Below are positions 46,940 through 59,597 of a stretch of DNA of 64,000 bases, one piece after another. The number at the start of each line of letters is the position of its first letter. The first letter of the stretch is position 1. The stretch comes from Pegoplata infirma (lineage: Eukaryota; Arthropoda; Insecta; Diptera; Anthomyiidae). The position numbers and the translations under genes are program-made. The DNA lies in the NCBI GenBank assembly GCA_963921195.1, contig OY992537.1, positions 33,961,410 to 34,025,409 on the forward strand, in the 5' to 3' direction. Below the pieces are notes generated by a model. The model saw only the letters and a list, made by a program, of their open reading frames with translations. It was not told where the DNA came from and did no database searches.

Positions 46940-47535
46940 GTAAGGACACCTCAAAAATTTTAGTTCGACAGATTTAGAATTTTTTGATATATGTATGTGT
47001 TCAGTAGAGCACCCACAAAATGTATGGGATGTGCAAAAGTGTATTTTTTATCGCTCCCCGCTCATTTTCGGTTGAGTTAGGAGTAAAAAATAATATCTAT
47101 CCAGAAATTGGACTTCTAGGTTGCAAACAGACCAAGCGGTTTGAACTTTTGACCTCAAAAATGGGCTAAAAAACCTTTATAGATTAATTTGGCTGTAACT
47201 CTTAAAATAAAAGATTTTCGCAATTAACTTTCATAACAATTTTTTTGTAGAATCAAAATGCAAAGATTTTTCTCTCACACTGTTTTGACCTAAATATTTC
47301 CGATCGCGGTGTTTTAAGCGTTTAAAGTCGAAATTTGGGTCAGAACTTTTTTTTTAAAAATTCTCGTAAATTTTTAAATTGGGGAAAATGTGAGCTCTTT
47401 GCACAATTCACTAGGGTATTGAATGTAGTTTTCCAAAAAAATTTTTTTTGCAAAAATATATCGACCCTTCCATGAAAAAATTCCAAAGTTCTACTCTGAA
47501 TCTCATTTTTTTTACTATTCAACCTCAAGATAGGC

Positions 47536-48398
47536 GATTACTCACTTTGTAATTCCGTGAGTTTCGCACCGAAACATCTGTCTAGGATTTCCCTAAATAT
47601 ATATGGGGTATTCAGTGCCAAATTGGACACTTTGAAAATTTTTATAATAGATTATTTAATTATTTTTAAATTTTTTTAAAACCCATTAAAACCCCCATCC
47701 AAGTAAGTTTTAAAATTTTTTTAAATTACCCGTTCCAAAGATCTCGAATTTTCAAAAAAAAAACTATCGTTTTCCGTATTTTTATCATTACAAATTCAAA
47801 AATGGTCAACATTTTTTTTTTTAATTTTTGTTTTTTTATAAAAAATTTCTTAAAGTGTTCTAATATGCGATTTTTAAATGATTGCACTCTTTGTTTTTTT
47901 TTTTTTTCAATCTTTTCTTAAAATTTTTTATTTGATTTTTTTTTAGTTTTCTTAAAATTACAAGCTTAAGTAGATCGTAGGATTATGTTAATATATAAAA
48001 CAGAATTAAAAAAAGGTAATTAATATATTCAGCGGTTTTGATTTTTTTGTTGTCTTCCAATCTTTTTTAAGACACTTTGAAGAAAAAACTAAAATTTCAA
48101 CAAATTATTTCGAATTTGGACCATTTTTAAAGAAGTGATAAGTAAAAAACAGAAAAAAGCGTGTTTTTTTAATTCGATATTTTTTTTAACGGATTATCAA
48201 AAAAGATCTCAAAATTTACTTGAAATGGGTTTTTAAAGGGTACTAAAAAATTGAAAAAATATAAAATGAAAAATTTTCCAAGCGTCCGATTTAGCATGGA
48301 ATACCCCATATATACTATATGGAATCCTAGACTCATCTTCCGATGCGTACAACACGCGATGACTAAGTGAATATACCCCCATAACGTGGTTGGAGGTA
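47536..48398 (+). mobile_element. C-family fragment in the core of the fold-back
   Basis: ACTCACTTTGTAATTCCGTG..CTAGGATTTCC before, ATACTATATGGAATCCTAG..GAATATACCCCC..GGTTGGAGG after the L element. The two halves face each other as in the core of 6411-8371. Confidence 0.65.
47605..48307. mobile_element. 703-bp L-type fold-back, GGGGTATTC ends
   Basis: GGGGTATTCAGTGCCAAATT at left, inverse ending CATGGAATACCCC at right, ATAT flanks both. The right half matches 54480-54761. Confidence 0.78.
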
Positions 48399-48897
48399 AA
48401 AAAATTGTGGTTCAGAGTAGGATTTTGGCAATTTTTCATGGAAGGGTCGATATATTTTTGCAAAAATTTTTTTTTGCAAAACTACATTCAATACCCTATT
48501 AAATTATGCAAAGAGCTCAAATTTTCCCCAATTTAAAAATTTACGACAATTGTTTAAAAAAAGTTCTCACCCAAATTTTAACTTTAATCGCTCAAAACAC
48601 CGCGATCGGACATATTTAGGTCAAAACAGTATGAGAGAAAAATCTTTGCATTTTGAATCTACAAAACAATTGTTATGAAAGTTAATTGCGAAAAACTTTT
48701 ATTTTAAGAGTTACATAAAGAGTCTATAAAGGTTTTTTAGCCCATTTTTGAGGTCAAAAGTTCAAACCGCTTGGCCTGTTTGCAACCTAGTAGTCCAATT
48801 TCTGGATAGATATTATTTTTTACTCCAAACTCAACCGAAAATGAGCGGGGAGCGATAAAAAAAACAACTATGCACATATGGGTGCTCTAGTGTTCAG

Positions 48898-50289
48898 CGC
48901 ATCAAAACCAATGACTATATCGACACATATTTTTTTTATTCAAATTTTGAACACTTGAAAGCTTTGATCAACGGACCCAGCAGGTTAACTTAATCCGACG
49001 GGCCTCAAATTTGTACAACAAAATGTTTAGCTCTAGTACAATAAAAATTTGCTCTTACACTTGCGAATGTCAAAAGTTAAAAAAATGCCACTCTAATGGG
49101 CAGGATGAATGTTTATGGTAAAAATATTTAGTTAAAAGTTATTTGAAATGTTAAGAAAAGGAAATGAATCTTAAATGAAGAAACAAAAGGTGACATATTA
49201 TAGACTATAAAGAAAGTTGTTAAGAAAATATGTCAAACATTTAAATTAAGCAGAAACTATAGAAGTTTTAATACTAAAAAACACAATTACTGCGATAACT
49301 ACAAGTTATGGCAAGAATATGGTTTTGAGGGAGTAAGACTGTAAGCTTACAAAGGAATACCTCGAATTGAAATTCAAAAAATGTGAAGTATTAAGTTAAA
49401 AAAAAAATTATAAAATAATTATTTAAATGAAGAAAAGCTCAAATGAATTTAAGAAAAGCTTAACTAAAGTTTTGATAAGCAAAATTGAGATTCTGAAAAG
49501 AGAAAAAGATATTTAAAACCTAAGTAAAAGTTCAGAAAAGCACAAATTCTGCAAAAAAAATTAAATAAAACTTAAATTTACATTCAGAAAACCTTAATTG
49601 AAATTTAAAAAAAACCCACATACAAACAAAACCCTTGTCAAATGACTAGAAAAAGTCCCATTTTATAAATATTTGTCAGTCTTCCTTGTTTTTTACAAAA
49701 AATTTTGATCGAAAATTATTTTTTTTTTTGTAATTTTAAAATTTTTTTGTATTTTTACAAATTTCCAAGGTAATTTTACAAAAATATCCAGTAAATTCAA
49801 GAAAGTTGTAAAGTTAAAATTTTTTTGGTAAAAAGCATGTAAAATTACAAAATAGCTCGTTATTTTAACTAGGAATTTACATTAAATAGGAGGTAGTAAA
49901 AAATCTATTAAAGTCACGAGAACTCCTCGTAAACTTTATCGCGCCAAAAAAGTTGGACTCTTGTAAAATTACAAAAGAATTGATAAAAAGCTTGTAAAAT
50001 TACTAGGAATTCTTGTCAAATAGGAGGTACCAATTGTATTGTCAGAAATGTTTAATTCAAAATCGAAAAAGCCCAAACATAGCAAAAAGCACATTAAAAT
50101 TAAAAAAAAAAAAATCAGAAAAATTCAATTGGAATTGAAATTTTATTAAGGCCACCTGAAATTTAAATGAAATCTAAAATAGCTCGATTAGAATTAATAT
50201 AATATCTAAATCAATCAATCAAAATTCAGAAAATCCAAATTAAAATTCTGGAAATCAAAACTAAATTTTTGGAAATCCCACACTTTAAA
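48898..50289. other. AT-rich unassigned sequence
   Basis: 49380-49640 and 50040-50280 show decayed AAATTCAGAAAA-type words, and 49660-50040 has inverted GTAAAATTACAA words. No gene. Confidence 0.4.
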
Positions 50290-50900
50290 AATTATGTGAT
50301 TAACTGTTTGTAGTTAATTTAAAAAATTTTACGCTTTGTCGTTTTTAAAAGAAAAACCATTTGTTTAATGTTTAGTTCTTTCAAATGACTATTTCTCTTT
50401 TTTGTTTCAAAATAATAATTTATTTTTGTTCTGTAAGTAAAAATATGAAATTCCTCTTTAATTTTTAATGATTTGTGTACGTTATTTTTTTTTTTTTTTT
50501 AATTGTTGGCAATTTTTCAAAGAGTAGTCATTAATTTTTACCTACTTGTGTTGGTTATTTTTTTGTAGACAAAAAATTCAAAAAAATATTTATAGATATA
50601 TAAAAATATGTTTGTATTAAGTGACTTTGGCACAATCTGGAGAGAATGTAGTTGATTGCGGGATCGATTCCCCAAAAAATTTTATTAAAAAATTTTTAAA
50701 ATATATTTCAATAGAAAAATTGTACGAAATCATTAATTTTTAATGTTTCCGTAGGTAAATTTTTTGAATTTGTTGGTACATATACACAACAATCATTAAT
50801 TTTTAATGTTTTTGTAGGTAAATTTTTGGAAAAAAATTAAAGTGATGTTATTTTTTAATTTATTTTAGAAAATTGTATATTATTTAAATGAATTTTTAAT
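50290..50900 (+). repeat. M-family repeat, copy 1
   Basis: GATTAACTGTTTGTAGTTAA, TTGATTGCGGGATCGATTCC, AATCATTAATTTTTAATGTT. All are found again, in the same order, at 60530-61080. Confidence 0.75.
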
Positions 50901-51750
50901 ATTATGCCAATTTGAACAAAAAAATTTTTATTTCAATTTATTTCATATTCGATTGGGCCCAGACCCAGTTGGGTGCCTTAAGAATTGTCATAGTTTTTGA
51001 TCCAAAATATTTGTCCGTTTCGCTCTACCTTGCTTAGTTTTTGAGATACGTTAATTAAGGGGACCACTGGCGTCTTGATAACTTTAAAAACTCGATAACT
51101 TTAAAACCATTACTCGGGGATCTTTTGGGTAGTTGGCAGTCTTGTTCTCCTTGTTAAAATCTACAAAAATGCTTTTGAATGTTCTATTGTATTCATAATA
51201 TTTACCGAGATATGAGCATTTAAAAATTTTCGGGAATGACAACTTTTTTTAAATCCAAACTTGGGACCCATTGTGGTCCACACATATGAGACGACCGGCG
51301 ATACTATGAAAATCCAAAGAATTCAAAATGGCCTCCATTTTGCTCTGTCTGGCTTAGTTTTCGAGATATCGCCATTTAAGTTTAAAACAAAAAAAAATAC
51401 CGAGTTATAAAAATTTTACTAAAATAGTGGAAAAAACTTCCTTAAATCTAAGAAGATGAACTAATTGGTAGAAAATTACGTCCTAAAACTAAAAAAGAGG
51501 AATATGTCTTAAAAATAAAATTTGTTTTCAAATATTTAGGAAAAATTTCTTTGGCGGTAAAAATTTCTTCCATGTATTAGGGAATTCCAATTAAGGAAAA
51601 TAATGAACTATTTAACAGTACATGAAAATTTATTTTTAACAGTAAAGAAAATTTTCCAACTTTTAGTTAAATTTAAATAAGTTGTGGGAAAATTTATAAA
51701 CTATTTTGAAGAAATTTTTTCCGTAGTTTAAGTTAGGTCTTTTTTTTAGT
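50901..51750. other. Unassigned; probable fragment of another dispersed repeat
   Basis: 50955-51390 has balanced composition with two TTAGTTTTTGAGATA / TAGTTTTCGAGATATCGCC segments. Not matched elsewhere in the window. 51700-51750 ends TTTTTTTTAGTGTATA, like a TA-MITE end. Confidence 0.4.
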
Positions 51751-53045
51751 GTATAGAAAAATTCTCAGATTCTAAAATATTTTTCGTATAGAAATATATT
51801 AAGACTCTGAGACATTTTTCGTTTAGAAAAATTCTCAGATTCTAAAGAATTATTTGCACAGAAATATTCTCAGATTCTAAAAAATTTTCTTATAAAAAAA
51901 TTCTCAGATTCTAAAACATTTTTCGTAAAGAAAATTTCTCAGATTCTGCGAAATTTTTCTTATAGAAAAGTTCACAAATTCTAAGACATATAGAAAAATT
52001 CTCAGATTCTGAGATATTTTTCGTATGAAAAATTCTTAGATTCTGAGACAGTTTTTTAGAGAATATTTTTCGCAAAGAAAAATTATGAGGTTCTGAGACA
52101 TTTTTGGTGTGGAAAAATTCTCAGAATTAGAGACATTTTTCGTATCGAAAAACTTTCAGATTCTAATATATTTTTCGTTTACAACTATTCTCAGAATCTG
52201 AGACATTTTTTGTATAGAACTATTCTCAGATTCTGAGATATTTTTTGTATAGAAAAATATCAGGTTCTGAGACATTTTGCACATATAAAAATTATCAGAT
52301 TCTGAGACATTTTTCGTATAGAATAATTCTCAAATTCTGAGTCATTTTTCTTATAGAAAAATTCTTAGATTCTGAAAAATTTTTTGTATAGAAAAATTCT
52401 CAGATTCTGAGACATTTTTCGTACAAAAAAATTCTCAGATTCTGAGCCACTTTTCGTATGGAAAAATACTCTCTGATTCCAAAAGATTTTTCGTATAGAA
52501 AAATTCTCAGATTCCGAAACTTTTTTCTACAAAAAAATTCCTAGACTCTGAAAAAATTTTCTTATAGAAAAATTCGCAAATTCTGAGACATTTTTCGTAA
52601 AGAAAAATTATCAGATTCTGGCACGCTTTTCGTAAAGAAAAATTCGAAGATTCTGAGACATTTTTTTATAGAATATTCTCAGGTTCTGAGACATTTTTCG
52701 AATAGAAAAATTATCAGATTCTGAGACATTTTTCGTGTAAAAAATTCTCATCTAGAAAACTTTTCAAATTCTAAAGCATTTTTCGTACAGGAAAATTTTT
52801 AAATTCTGAAATATTTTTCGTACAGAAAATTCCCCTATTCTAAGACATATTTAATATTGACAAACTCTCTAATTTGATTCTTAGAAAAATTCTCAGCTTC
52901 TGTTTTATATTTCTGTCTCAGATTCTGAGACATTTTTTGTATAATAAGATTCTCAGATTCAAAGACATTTTTCGTCTTTAAAAATTGTGAGATTCTAAGA
53001 CAATTTTCGTCTTAAAAAATTTTCAGATTCCAAGACATTTTTTTT
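51751..53045 (+). repeat. 35-bp minisatellite with core CTCAGATTCTGAG, array 2
   Basis: About 36 degenerate units of AATTCTCAGATTCTGAGACA then TTTTTCGTATAGAAA. Same orientation as array 1, but more diverged and with GTATAG instead of CTATAG. Confidence 0.92.
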
Positions 53046-53939
53046 TCTTGAAAAAAAAAATAAACTAAAACCATTTATTCTTATATGCCACAACTTGTTC
53101 AATTCTAATTTTTTTATTAATTTAATTTTGCCCTCCAAAAAATTCTTTAACAAATTACTTTTCCCATAAATATAAAAATAAAACAAAAATCACAAGATCA
53201 TTTTCAACAATCAATTCAAATAGTAATAATGACAACATATTCAATTAAAATAAATTCTTTATAATAAAATAAAACTAAAAATAAACCACACATTGGAAGA
53301 ACCATGAATGACAGAACACCAAAGGAAATGCATTTTCCATTCAAACGATGAAAAAAAAAATTGGAAAACAACTGAAAATTGAAAGGGCGGCGGCACACTT
53401 TTCACACACTCGACAAGATTTCCAAAATCAACAACAACAAACAGACAAAATATAAACACAATGACATTAACATACCGCAATTTAAAGAGATTTTCCTGAA
53501 ATAAAAAAAAAAAAAAATGGAACAAAACTGAAAAATAAAATCTACTAAATAAGGTGCTGACTATGAGGGAAAATAAATTCTGAATTGTAAAGACAAATTG
53601 TTTTTTTGATTTTTTAAGTGAAAAAAGAAGGTGTCAACGAGCAAATCAAAATTGTGAAAAAAAATTAAGAAAATGCTTTATTTTTAGAAATGAACAAAAA
53701 TTTTTTAAAGTTTTTTTTTCTGTTTTAAGTAAGATGTAAATTTTTTTGTTGTTGTTGCTGTTTGTAGGTTTTCAATACAATATTTTATTTTTTATGTTGT
53801 TTTTTTTTTTTGACATATTGATGAATGTTTTAACATATTTTATTGTTTATGTTTAAACTTATTGTTTTTCTTTTGAATTTGCGGCGGTGTTTACAGAGAA
53901 GGACAAACAAATAGCTTTGGAAAGTATAAAATTAGTATA
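53046..53939. other. AT-rich unassigned sequence
   Basis: No repeat match. Minus ORFs at 53216-53525 overlap each other in different frames and show no motif. AACAACAACAAACAG at ~53432. Confidence 0.4.
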
Positions 53940-54290
53940 TGGAAAGTATAAAATAAAACAAATTTACAAAAAAATAAAAAACAATTGTATGGGGACCGCC
54001 TTAACAGTTAAAGATAGAGGGTAGGTGTGTTCAGAGAAAATGGTTGGACTAAAAAAATATTGTGGGTCGGTCGTACATTTTGTTGCTCTATGGGCACTAT
54101 TAGGTCAGTTAGAGCGGTTGGAGCAAATTTTAAAAAATGTCGTTTTGTGTGGGAGCCCCCTTAGAAATTGGAGATAGGGTATTAGTTTGTTCCAAAGAAA
54201 TTTTAAGACAAAAAAATTAATGGTGGTCGGATTTATAAAGGACCCCTCTATGACGCACCATTGGGGCAGTAGAAATCATATTAAGATTCG
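53940..54290 (+). mobile_element. K-family fragment
   Basis: GGGGACCGCCTTAACAGTTA, GGGTAGGTGTGTTCAGAG, GTTAGAGCGGTTGGAGC, matching 26800-26970 with further sequence. Confidence 0.7.
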
Positions 54291-54399
54291 AAAATTACAA
54301 TAAAATTTTTTCACAAAGTTTTAAAAATAGTAATAATCGTTATCCCACGATCCTCCTGGGCAAACAAATTGTAGAATCGATAGATGTTTTACACAAAAA

Positions 54400-54761
54400 A
54401 AATTTAAAAAAAATCGTGGAGTACAAACATTTTCAAAAATGAGATTTAAATTTTAAAACTTAAAAATCGCATACTAGAGCGCTTTTAAGAATTTTTTGGG
54501 ACTTTTTTTTTAAAAGTACGTCAAAAACAAATATTTAAAAAAAAAAATCGAAATTTGGATCATTATTAAAGAAGTTATGAGTAAAAGAAGTTTGAGTAAA
54601 GGAACAAACTACCAATTTTTAAAAATTCGATTTCTTTTGAACGGGTCACCAAAAATATCTGAAAATTTACCACGAAGGAGTTTTCGAAGGGTACTAAAAG
54701 CTGTAAACAAATTGGGAAAATCTAAAAAAAAAAAATTTAAATTGTCCGATTTGAATGCCCC
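54400..54761 (+). mobile_element. L-type element, right half
   Basis: Ends GTCCGATTTGAATGCCCC, with TTTGGATCATTATTAAAGAA and CGAAGGGTACTAAAA as in 48110-48300. It abuts E sequence that begins ATATATACTTTATGGGGTCC. Confidence 0.65.
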
Positions 54762-54837
54762 ATATATACTTTATGGGGTCCTAGACCAATATCTCGATGT
54801 GTTACAATCGGAATGACAAACTTATATATACTCTCTA
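54762..54837 (-). mobile_element. E-family piece, left of Helitron copy 2
   Basis: ACTTTATGGGGTCCTAGACC..GAATGACAAACTTATATATA then CTCTCTA. It continues at 59623 with TCACTAGAGTGGAGGGTATA. Confidence 0.75.
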
Positions 54838-55115
54838 CTAGCTTACCATCCCGGTACTTCGTTACCGGTTGTATTGAATACCGGATAACAGAAGGATCAG
54901 GATTACTCTATCGATTTCAAAAAAATTCCCCTACGTAATCTTTGTTTTATCTAATTGTTCCCTGTTCTATTCCATTATGTTCCCCGTTCTACTCCATTTC
55001 ATTTCCAATTCCATTTCCTTCTTCTAAGGTCATTATTATAGGAACAAAAAAAGTACCAAAAGTACACTTTATTACCCCCATTAGAAACGGAATTTCCAAA
55101 AAGTACCTCATCCAG

Positions 55116-55841
55116 TAGCCCGTTTCTGTAATTAAAGTGAGAAGTTTTCGCATCGAAAAATATGAAACAAAAAATTCCACAGTTTCTCGACTCCGGAATA
55201 AAAACTGTTTCTGTATGTCAATGCGAAAACGCCAGCGTTTATATTGGAATATTCCAATTTAGCTGTCAAAAAAGTAATCAAAGTGAGAAAATAGTAAGAG
55301 AACAAAAAAAAAATAGCACGGAGCAATTTAAATTATTGTTTACGGATCATTTAAAAGCAATAAAATAAATATAAAAAAATTAAAATTATATATTGTTGTT
55401 AATAATGTAATTGTGATGTATTGATAACAGCATTTTTGCATTTAGAGATTCTTTGATTTTTCTAAAATTTGTGAAAAAATATAATAAATTAGATATTTAT
55501 ACAAACACAAAACAAGTAATTTGTATTTTTTTTACTATTTTTATCCATTTTTTTCATTTATTATGATTTTTTTAATGTTTTTATTTCTTTTTGTTCAAGT
55601 CTCGCACCGTTTTGAAATGTGAGTTTTTTTGACACTTCAAATACAAAAGTTTTCGACCAATTACTTTACAGAAACAGTTTTCTCGCATCATTCCAATAAG
55701 CTTAAAAGTTTTCGCACAACAAAGTTACAGAAACAGTAAAATGTGAAAAGTCACTTTTTGTGCCGATTTACAATGTTTTCGTTTCATTTCACATGTTTCA
55801 TGCGAGAAATCTTTCGATTCGAGAGTTACAGAAATCAGCTA
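55116..55841. mobile_element. 726-bp element with TAGC..TTTCTGTAA ends, 3-bp CAG duplication
   Basis: TIRs TAGCCCGTTTCTGTAA and its partner GTTACAGAAATCAGCTA. CAG on both sides (55113-55115, 55842-55844). Helitron copy 1 shows the empty site (TTTCAGAATG, ~18602). Words TTTCTGTAA and TTTTCGCA recur inside. End pattern shared with 25977-26328. Confidence 0.8.
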
Positions 55842-56133
55842 CAGAATGTTTTTTCTTCACCGAAGGATCCTATAATCTATATTTCAATTATCTATCATTG
55901 TTTCAGCAAATATTAAAAGTATTTTTATCCCCGTTAAGGAAGGAAGGATTTTACATTCCAAATTTTATGTTTCTGGAGCCATTATATCAGGAAATAAATA
56001 AGTACAGATTTTTACCCCATTTAACCCATTTAATTTCCGAGAGGCGAACCTCTTCCAGTTTCAAGTTTCTTTGATTATTATTTCAGGAAATATAAAGTAC
56101 CAAAAAGTGTACTTTCGGTACTTTCAACAAAAC

Positions 56134-57880
56134 GTACTTTTTATAGAAGGTACTTTTTTTAAAAGGTACTTTTTATAAAAGGTACTTTTTATAAAAGGTA
56201 CTTTTTATAAAAGGTACTTTTTATAAAAGGTACTTTTTATAAAAGGTACTTTTTATAAAAGGTACTTTTTATAAAAGGTACTTTTTATAAAAGGTACTTT
56301 TTATAAAAGGTACTTTTTATAAAAGGTACTTTTTATAAAAGGTACTTTTTATAAAAGGTACTTTTTATAAAAGGTACTTTTTATAAAAGGTACTTTTTAT
56401 AAAAGGTACTTTTTATAAAAGGTACTTTTTATAAAAGGTACTTTTTATAAAAGGTACTTTTTATAAAAGGTACTTTTTATAAAAGGTACTTTTTATAAAA
56501 GGTACTTTTTATAAAAGGTACTTTTTATAAAAGGTACTTTTTATAAAAGGTACTTTTTATAAAAGGTACTTTTTGTAAAAGGTTCTTTTTATAAAAGGTA
56601 TTTTTTATAAAAGGTACTTTTTATAAAAGGTACTTTTTATAAAAGGTACTTTTTATAAAAGGTAGTTTTTATAAAAGGTACTTTTTATAAAAGGTACTTT
56701 TTATAAAAGGTACTTTTTATAAAAGGTACTTTTATAAAAGGTACTTTTTATAAAAGGTACTTTTTATAAAAGGTACTTTTTATAAAAGGTACTTTTTATA
56801 AAAGGTACTTTTTATAAAAGGTACTTTTTATAAAAGGTACTTTTTATAAAAGGTACTTTTTATAAAAGGTACTTTTTATAAAAGGTACTTTTTATAAAAG
56901 GTACTTTTTATAAAAGGTACTTTTTATAAAAGGTACTTTTTATAAAAGGTACTTTTTATAAAAGGTACTTTTTATAAAAGGTACTTTTTATAAAAGGTAC
57001 TTTTTATAAAAGGTACTTTTTATAAAAGGTACTTTTTATAAAAGGTACTTTTTATAAAAGGTACTTTTTATAAAAGGTACTTTTTATAAAAGGTACTTTT
57101 TATAAAAGGTACTTTTTATAAAAGGTACTTTTTATAAAAGGTACTTTTTATAAAAGGTACTTTTTATAAAAGGTACTTTTTATAAAAGGTACTTTTTATA
57201 AAAGGTACTTTTTATAAAAGGTACTTTTTATAAAAGGTACTTTTTATAAAAGGTACTTTTTATAAAAGGTACTTTTTATAAAAGGTACTTTTTATAAAAG
57301 GTACTTTTTATAAAAGGTACTTTTTATAAAAGGTACTTTTTATAAAAGGTACTTTTTATAAAAGGTACTTTTTATAAAAGGTACTTTTTATAAAAGGTAC
57401 TTTTTTTAAAAGGTACTTTTTATAAAAGGTACATTTTATAAAAGGTACTTTTTATAAAAGGTACTTTTTATAAAAGGTACTTTTTATAAAAGGTACTTTT
57501 TATAAAAGGTACTTTTTATTAAAGGTACTTTTTATAAAAGGTACTTTTTATAAAAGGTACTTTTTATAAAAGGTACTTTTTATAAAAGGTACTTTTTATA
57601 AAAGGTACTTTTTATAAAAGGTACTTTTTATAAAAGGTACTTTTTATAAAAGGTACTTTTTATAAAAGGTACTTTTTATAAAAGGTACTTTTTATAAAAG
57701 GTACTTTTTATAAAAGGTACTTTTTATAAAAGGTACTTTTTATAAAAGGTACTTTTTATAAAAGGTACTTTTTATAAAAGGTACTTTTTATAAAAGGTAC
57801 TTTTTATAAAAAGTACTTTTTATAAAAGGTACTTTTTATGAAAGGTACTTTTTATATACTGAACTTTTGATAAAAGGTAC
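56134..57880. repeat. 16-bp minisatellite (GTACTTTTTATAAAAG), about 109 units
   Basis: Same unit and phase as 18941-20235 but longer and more uniform, with variants at ~56571-56600, 57402 and 57820-57870. Confidence 0.97.
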
Positions 57881-58740
57881 CATTATTTCAGTAAATAAAA
57901 AAAATTACCAAAAGCACACTTTTCCATTTTACCCCCGTAGAGTCAACCTTTGCAAAAACATAGCCTTGGTGAATATTTTTACATTACAAATTTTAAGTTT
58001 CTAGGACCATTATTTAAGAAATATAAAAGGTACCAAAAGTACAGTTTTTTGCCCTTTTAACCCCCTTAGAATCTACATTGGCAAAATCCAGCTTTTGTAG
58101 ATCTATATTCCGGGAGCTGAACCTACATTCCAAATTTCAAGTGTCAGGGACCATTATTTAAGGAAACATAAAAGGTACCAAAGGTACATTTTTTTACCCT
58201 TTTTACCCCCTTAGAATCAACATTGGGAAAAATCCAGCCTTAGTGGATCTATATTCCGGGAGGTTAAAATACAGTCCGAATTTCGAGTCTCTATGACCAT
58301 TATTTCAGGAGACATAAAAAGTACCAAAAGTACAGTTTTTTACCCTTTTTACCCCCTTAGAATCAACATTGGCAAAAATCCAGCCTTAGTGGATCTATAT
58401 TCCGGGAGGTGAACATACAGTCCAAATTTCAAGTCTCTATGACCATTATTTCAGGAGATATAAAAAGTACCATAAGTACAGTTTTTTACCCTTTTTACCC
58501 CCTTAGAATCAACACTGGCAAAAATCCGGCCTTACTGGTTCTATATTTCGGGAGATGAATACGGTCCAAATTTCAAGTCTCTATGACCATTATTTCAGGA
58601 GATATAAAAAATACCAAAAGTACAGTTTTTTACCCTTTTTACCCCCTTAGAATCAACATTGGCAAAAATCCAGCGTTAGTGGATCTATATTCCGGGAGGT
58701 GAACCTACAGTCCAAATTTCAAGTCTCTAGCTGCAGCGGC
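57881..58740. repeat. ~122-bp tandem units of Helitron copy 2
   Basis: Seven or so units aligned with 20236-21080, ending in the TCAGTCAGTCAGTCAGTC tract at 58770. Confidence 0.9.
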
Positions 58741-58819
58741 TTGGGCTGGGCGATGATGAATGAGTATGTCAGTCAGTCAGTCAGTCAGTCAGTCACATTA
58801 CTCTTTTATATATATAGAT

Positions 58820-59597
58820 TAGACTGCCCAGAAAAAAACAAAGTTGTTATTTTCTTGGGGGATACCTGCGAATTTTGTTCCTTTTTGTGCAAAAAAATTT
58901 CGGTTTTTTTTTGGGATTTTTAAAATAATATCTAGAGGTCGCGATCTCGCGTTTTATAACGATTTATTTTTTTTGAGTTTTTTATTATTTTAAATTGTTA
59001 AATATGATTAATATGATAAAATATTAATAATTTCAGACAAAAAAAAAATAAATTAAAAATTAAATATCGCTCATTCCATGAGATGTCTCCCAGCATCTAA
59101 TCAAATGTTCTTTAATTTATTTGAAATTTCGCACACAGGTACACTATGGAGCAATTAAAATAAATTCGTTTTTAGTTTCGCGAAAATCCACGAATTCGCG
59201 AACGCGAATATATTCGCGAATTCACGGATTTTCTCGGAACTAACAACTGATTTATTTTAATAGCTTCATAGTGTTCATGTGTGCAAAATTTCAAATAAAT
59301 TAAGGAACATTTGATTAGATGCTGGGAGACATCTCATGGAATGAGCGATATTTAATTTTTAATTTAATTTTTTTTTTGTCTGAAATTATTAATATTTTAT
59401 CATATTAATCATATTTAACAATTTAAAATAATAAAAAACTCAAAAAAAATAAATCGTTATAAAACGCGAGATCGCGACCTCTAGATATTATTTTAAAAAT
59501 CCCAAAAAAAAACCTAAATTTTTTTGCACAAAAAGGAACAAAATTTGCAGGTATCCCCCAAGAAAATAAAAACTTCGCTTTTTTTCTGGTCAGTCTA
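58820..59597. mobile_element. Palindromic hAT-like element, copy 2, TSD ATATAGAT
   Basis: Same TAGACTGCCCAG ends (right end one base off, CTGGTCAGTCTA) and near-identical arms to 24403-25179. ATATAGAT at 58812-58819 and 59598-59605. Target is the TATATATAGAT end of Helitron copy 2. The 139-aa minus ORF at 59423-59842 crosses three repeats and is not a gene. Confidence 0.93.

Larger units (their letters stand above)
45813..46996 (+). mobile_element. E-family fragment split by a hAT-like element
   Basis: ATATGACTGAAACTTAAC..GAAAATGTAAGGAC, then after the insertion ACCTCAAAAATTTTAG. Matches E copy 3 around 8975-9105. Confidence 0.75.
47005..48889. mobile_element. 1.9-kb fold-back hAT-like element, TSD GTGTTCAG
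   Basis: Ends TAGAGCACCCA and TGGGTGCTCTA with GTGTTCAG outside both (46997-47004, 48890-48897). Arms of ~500 bp (TTTTTATCGCTCCCCGCTC; AGCGGTTTGAACTTTTGACC) surround a core of C-family sequence that itself contains an L-type fold-back. Confidence 0.9.
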
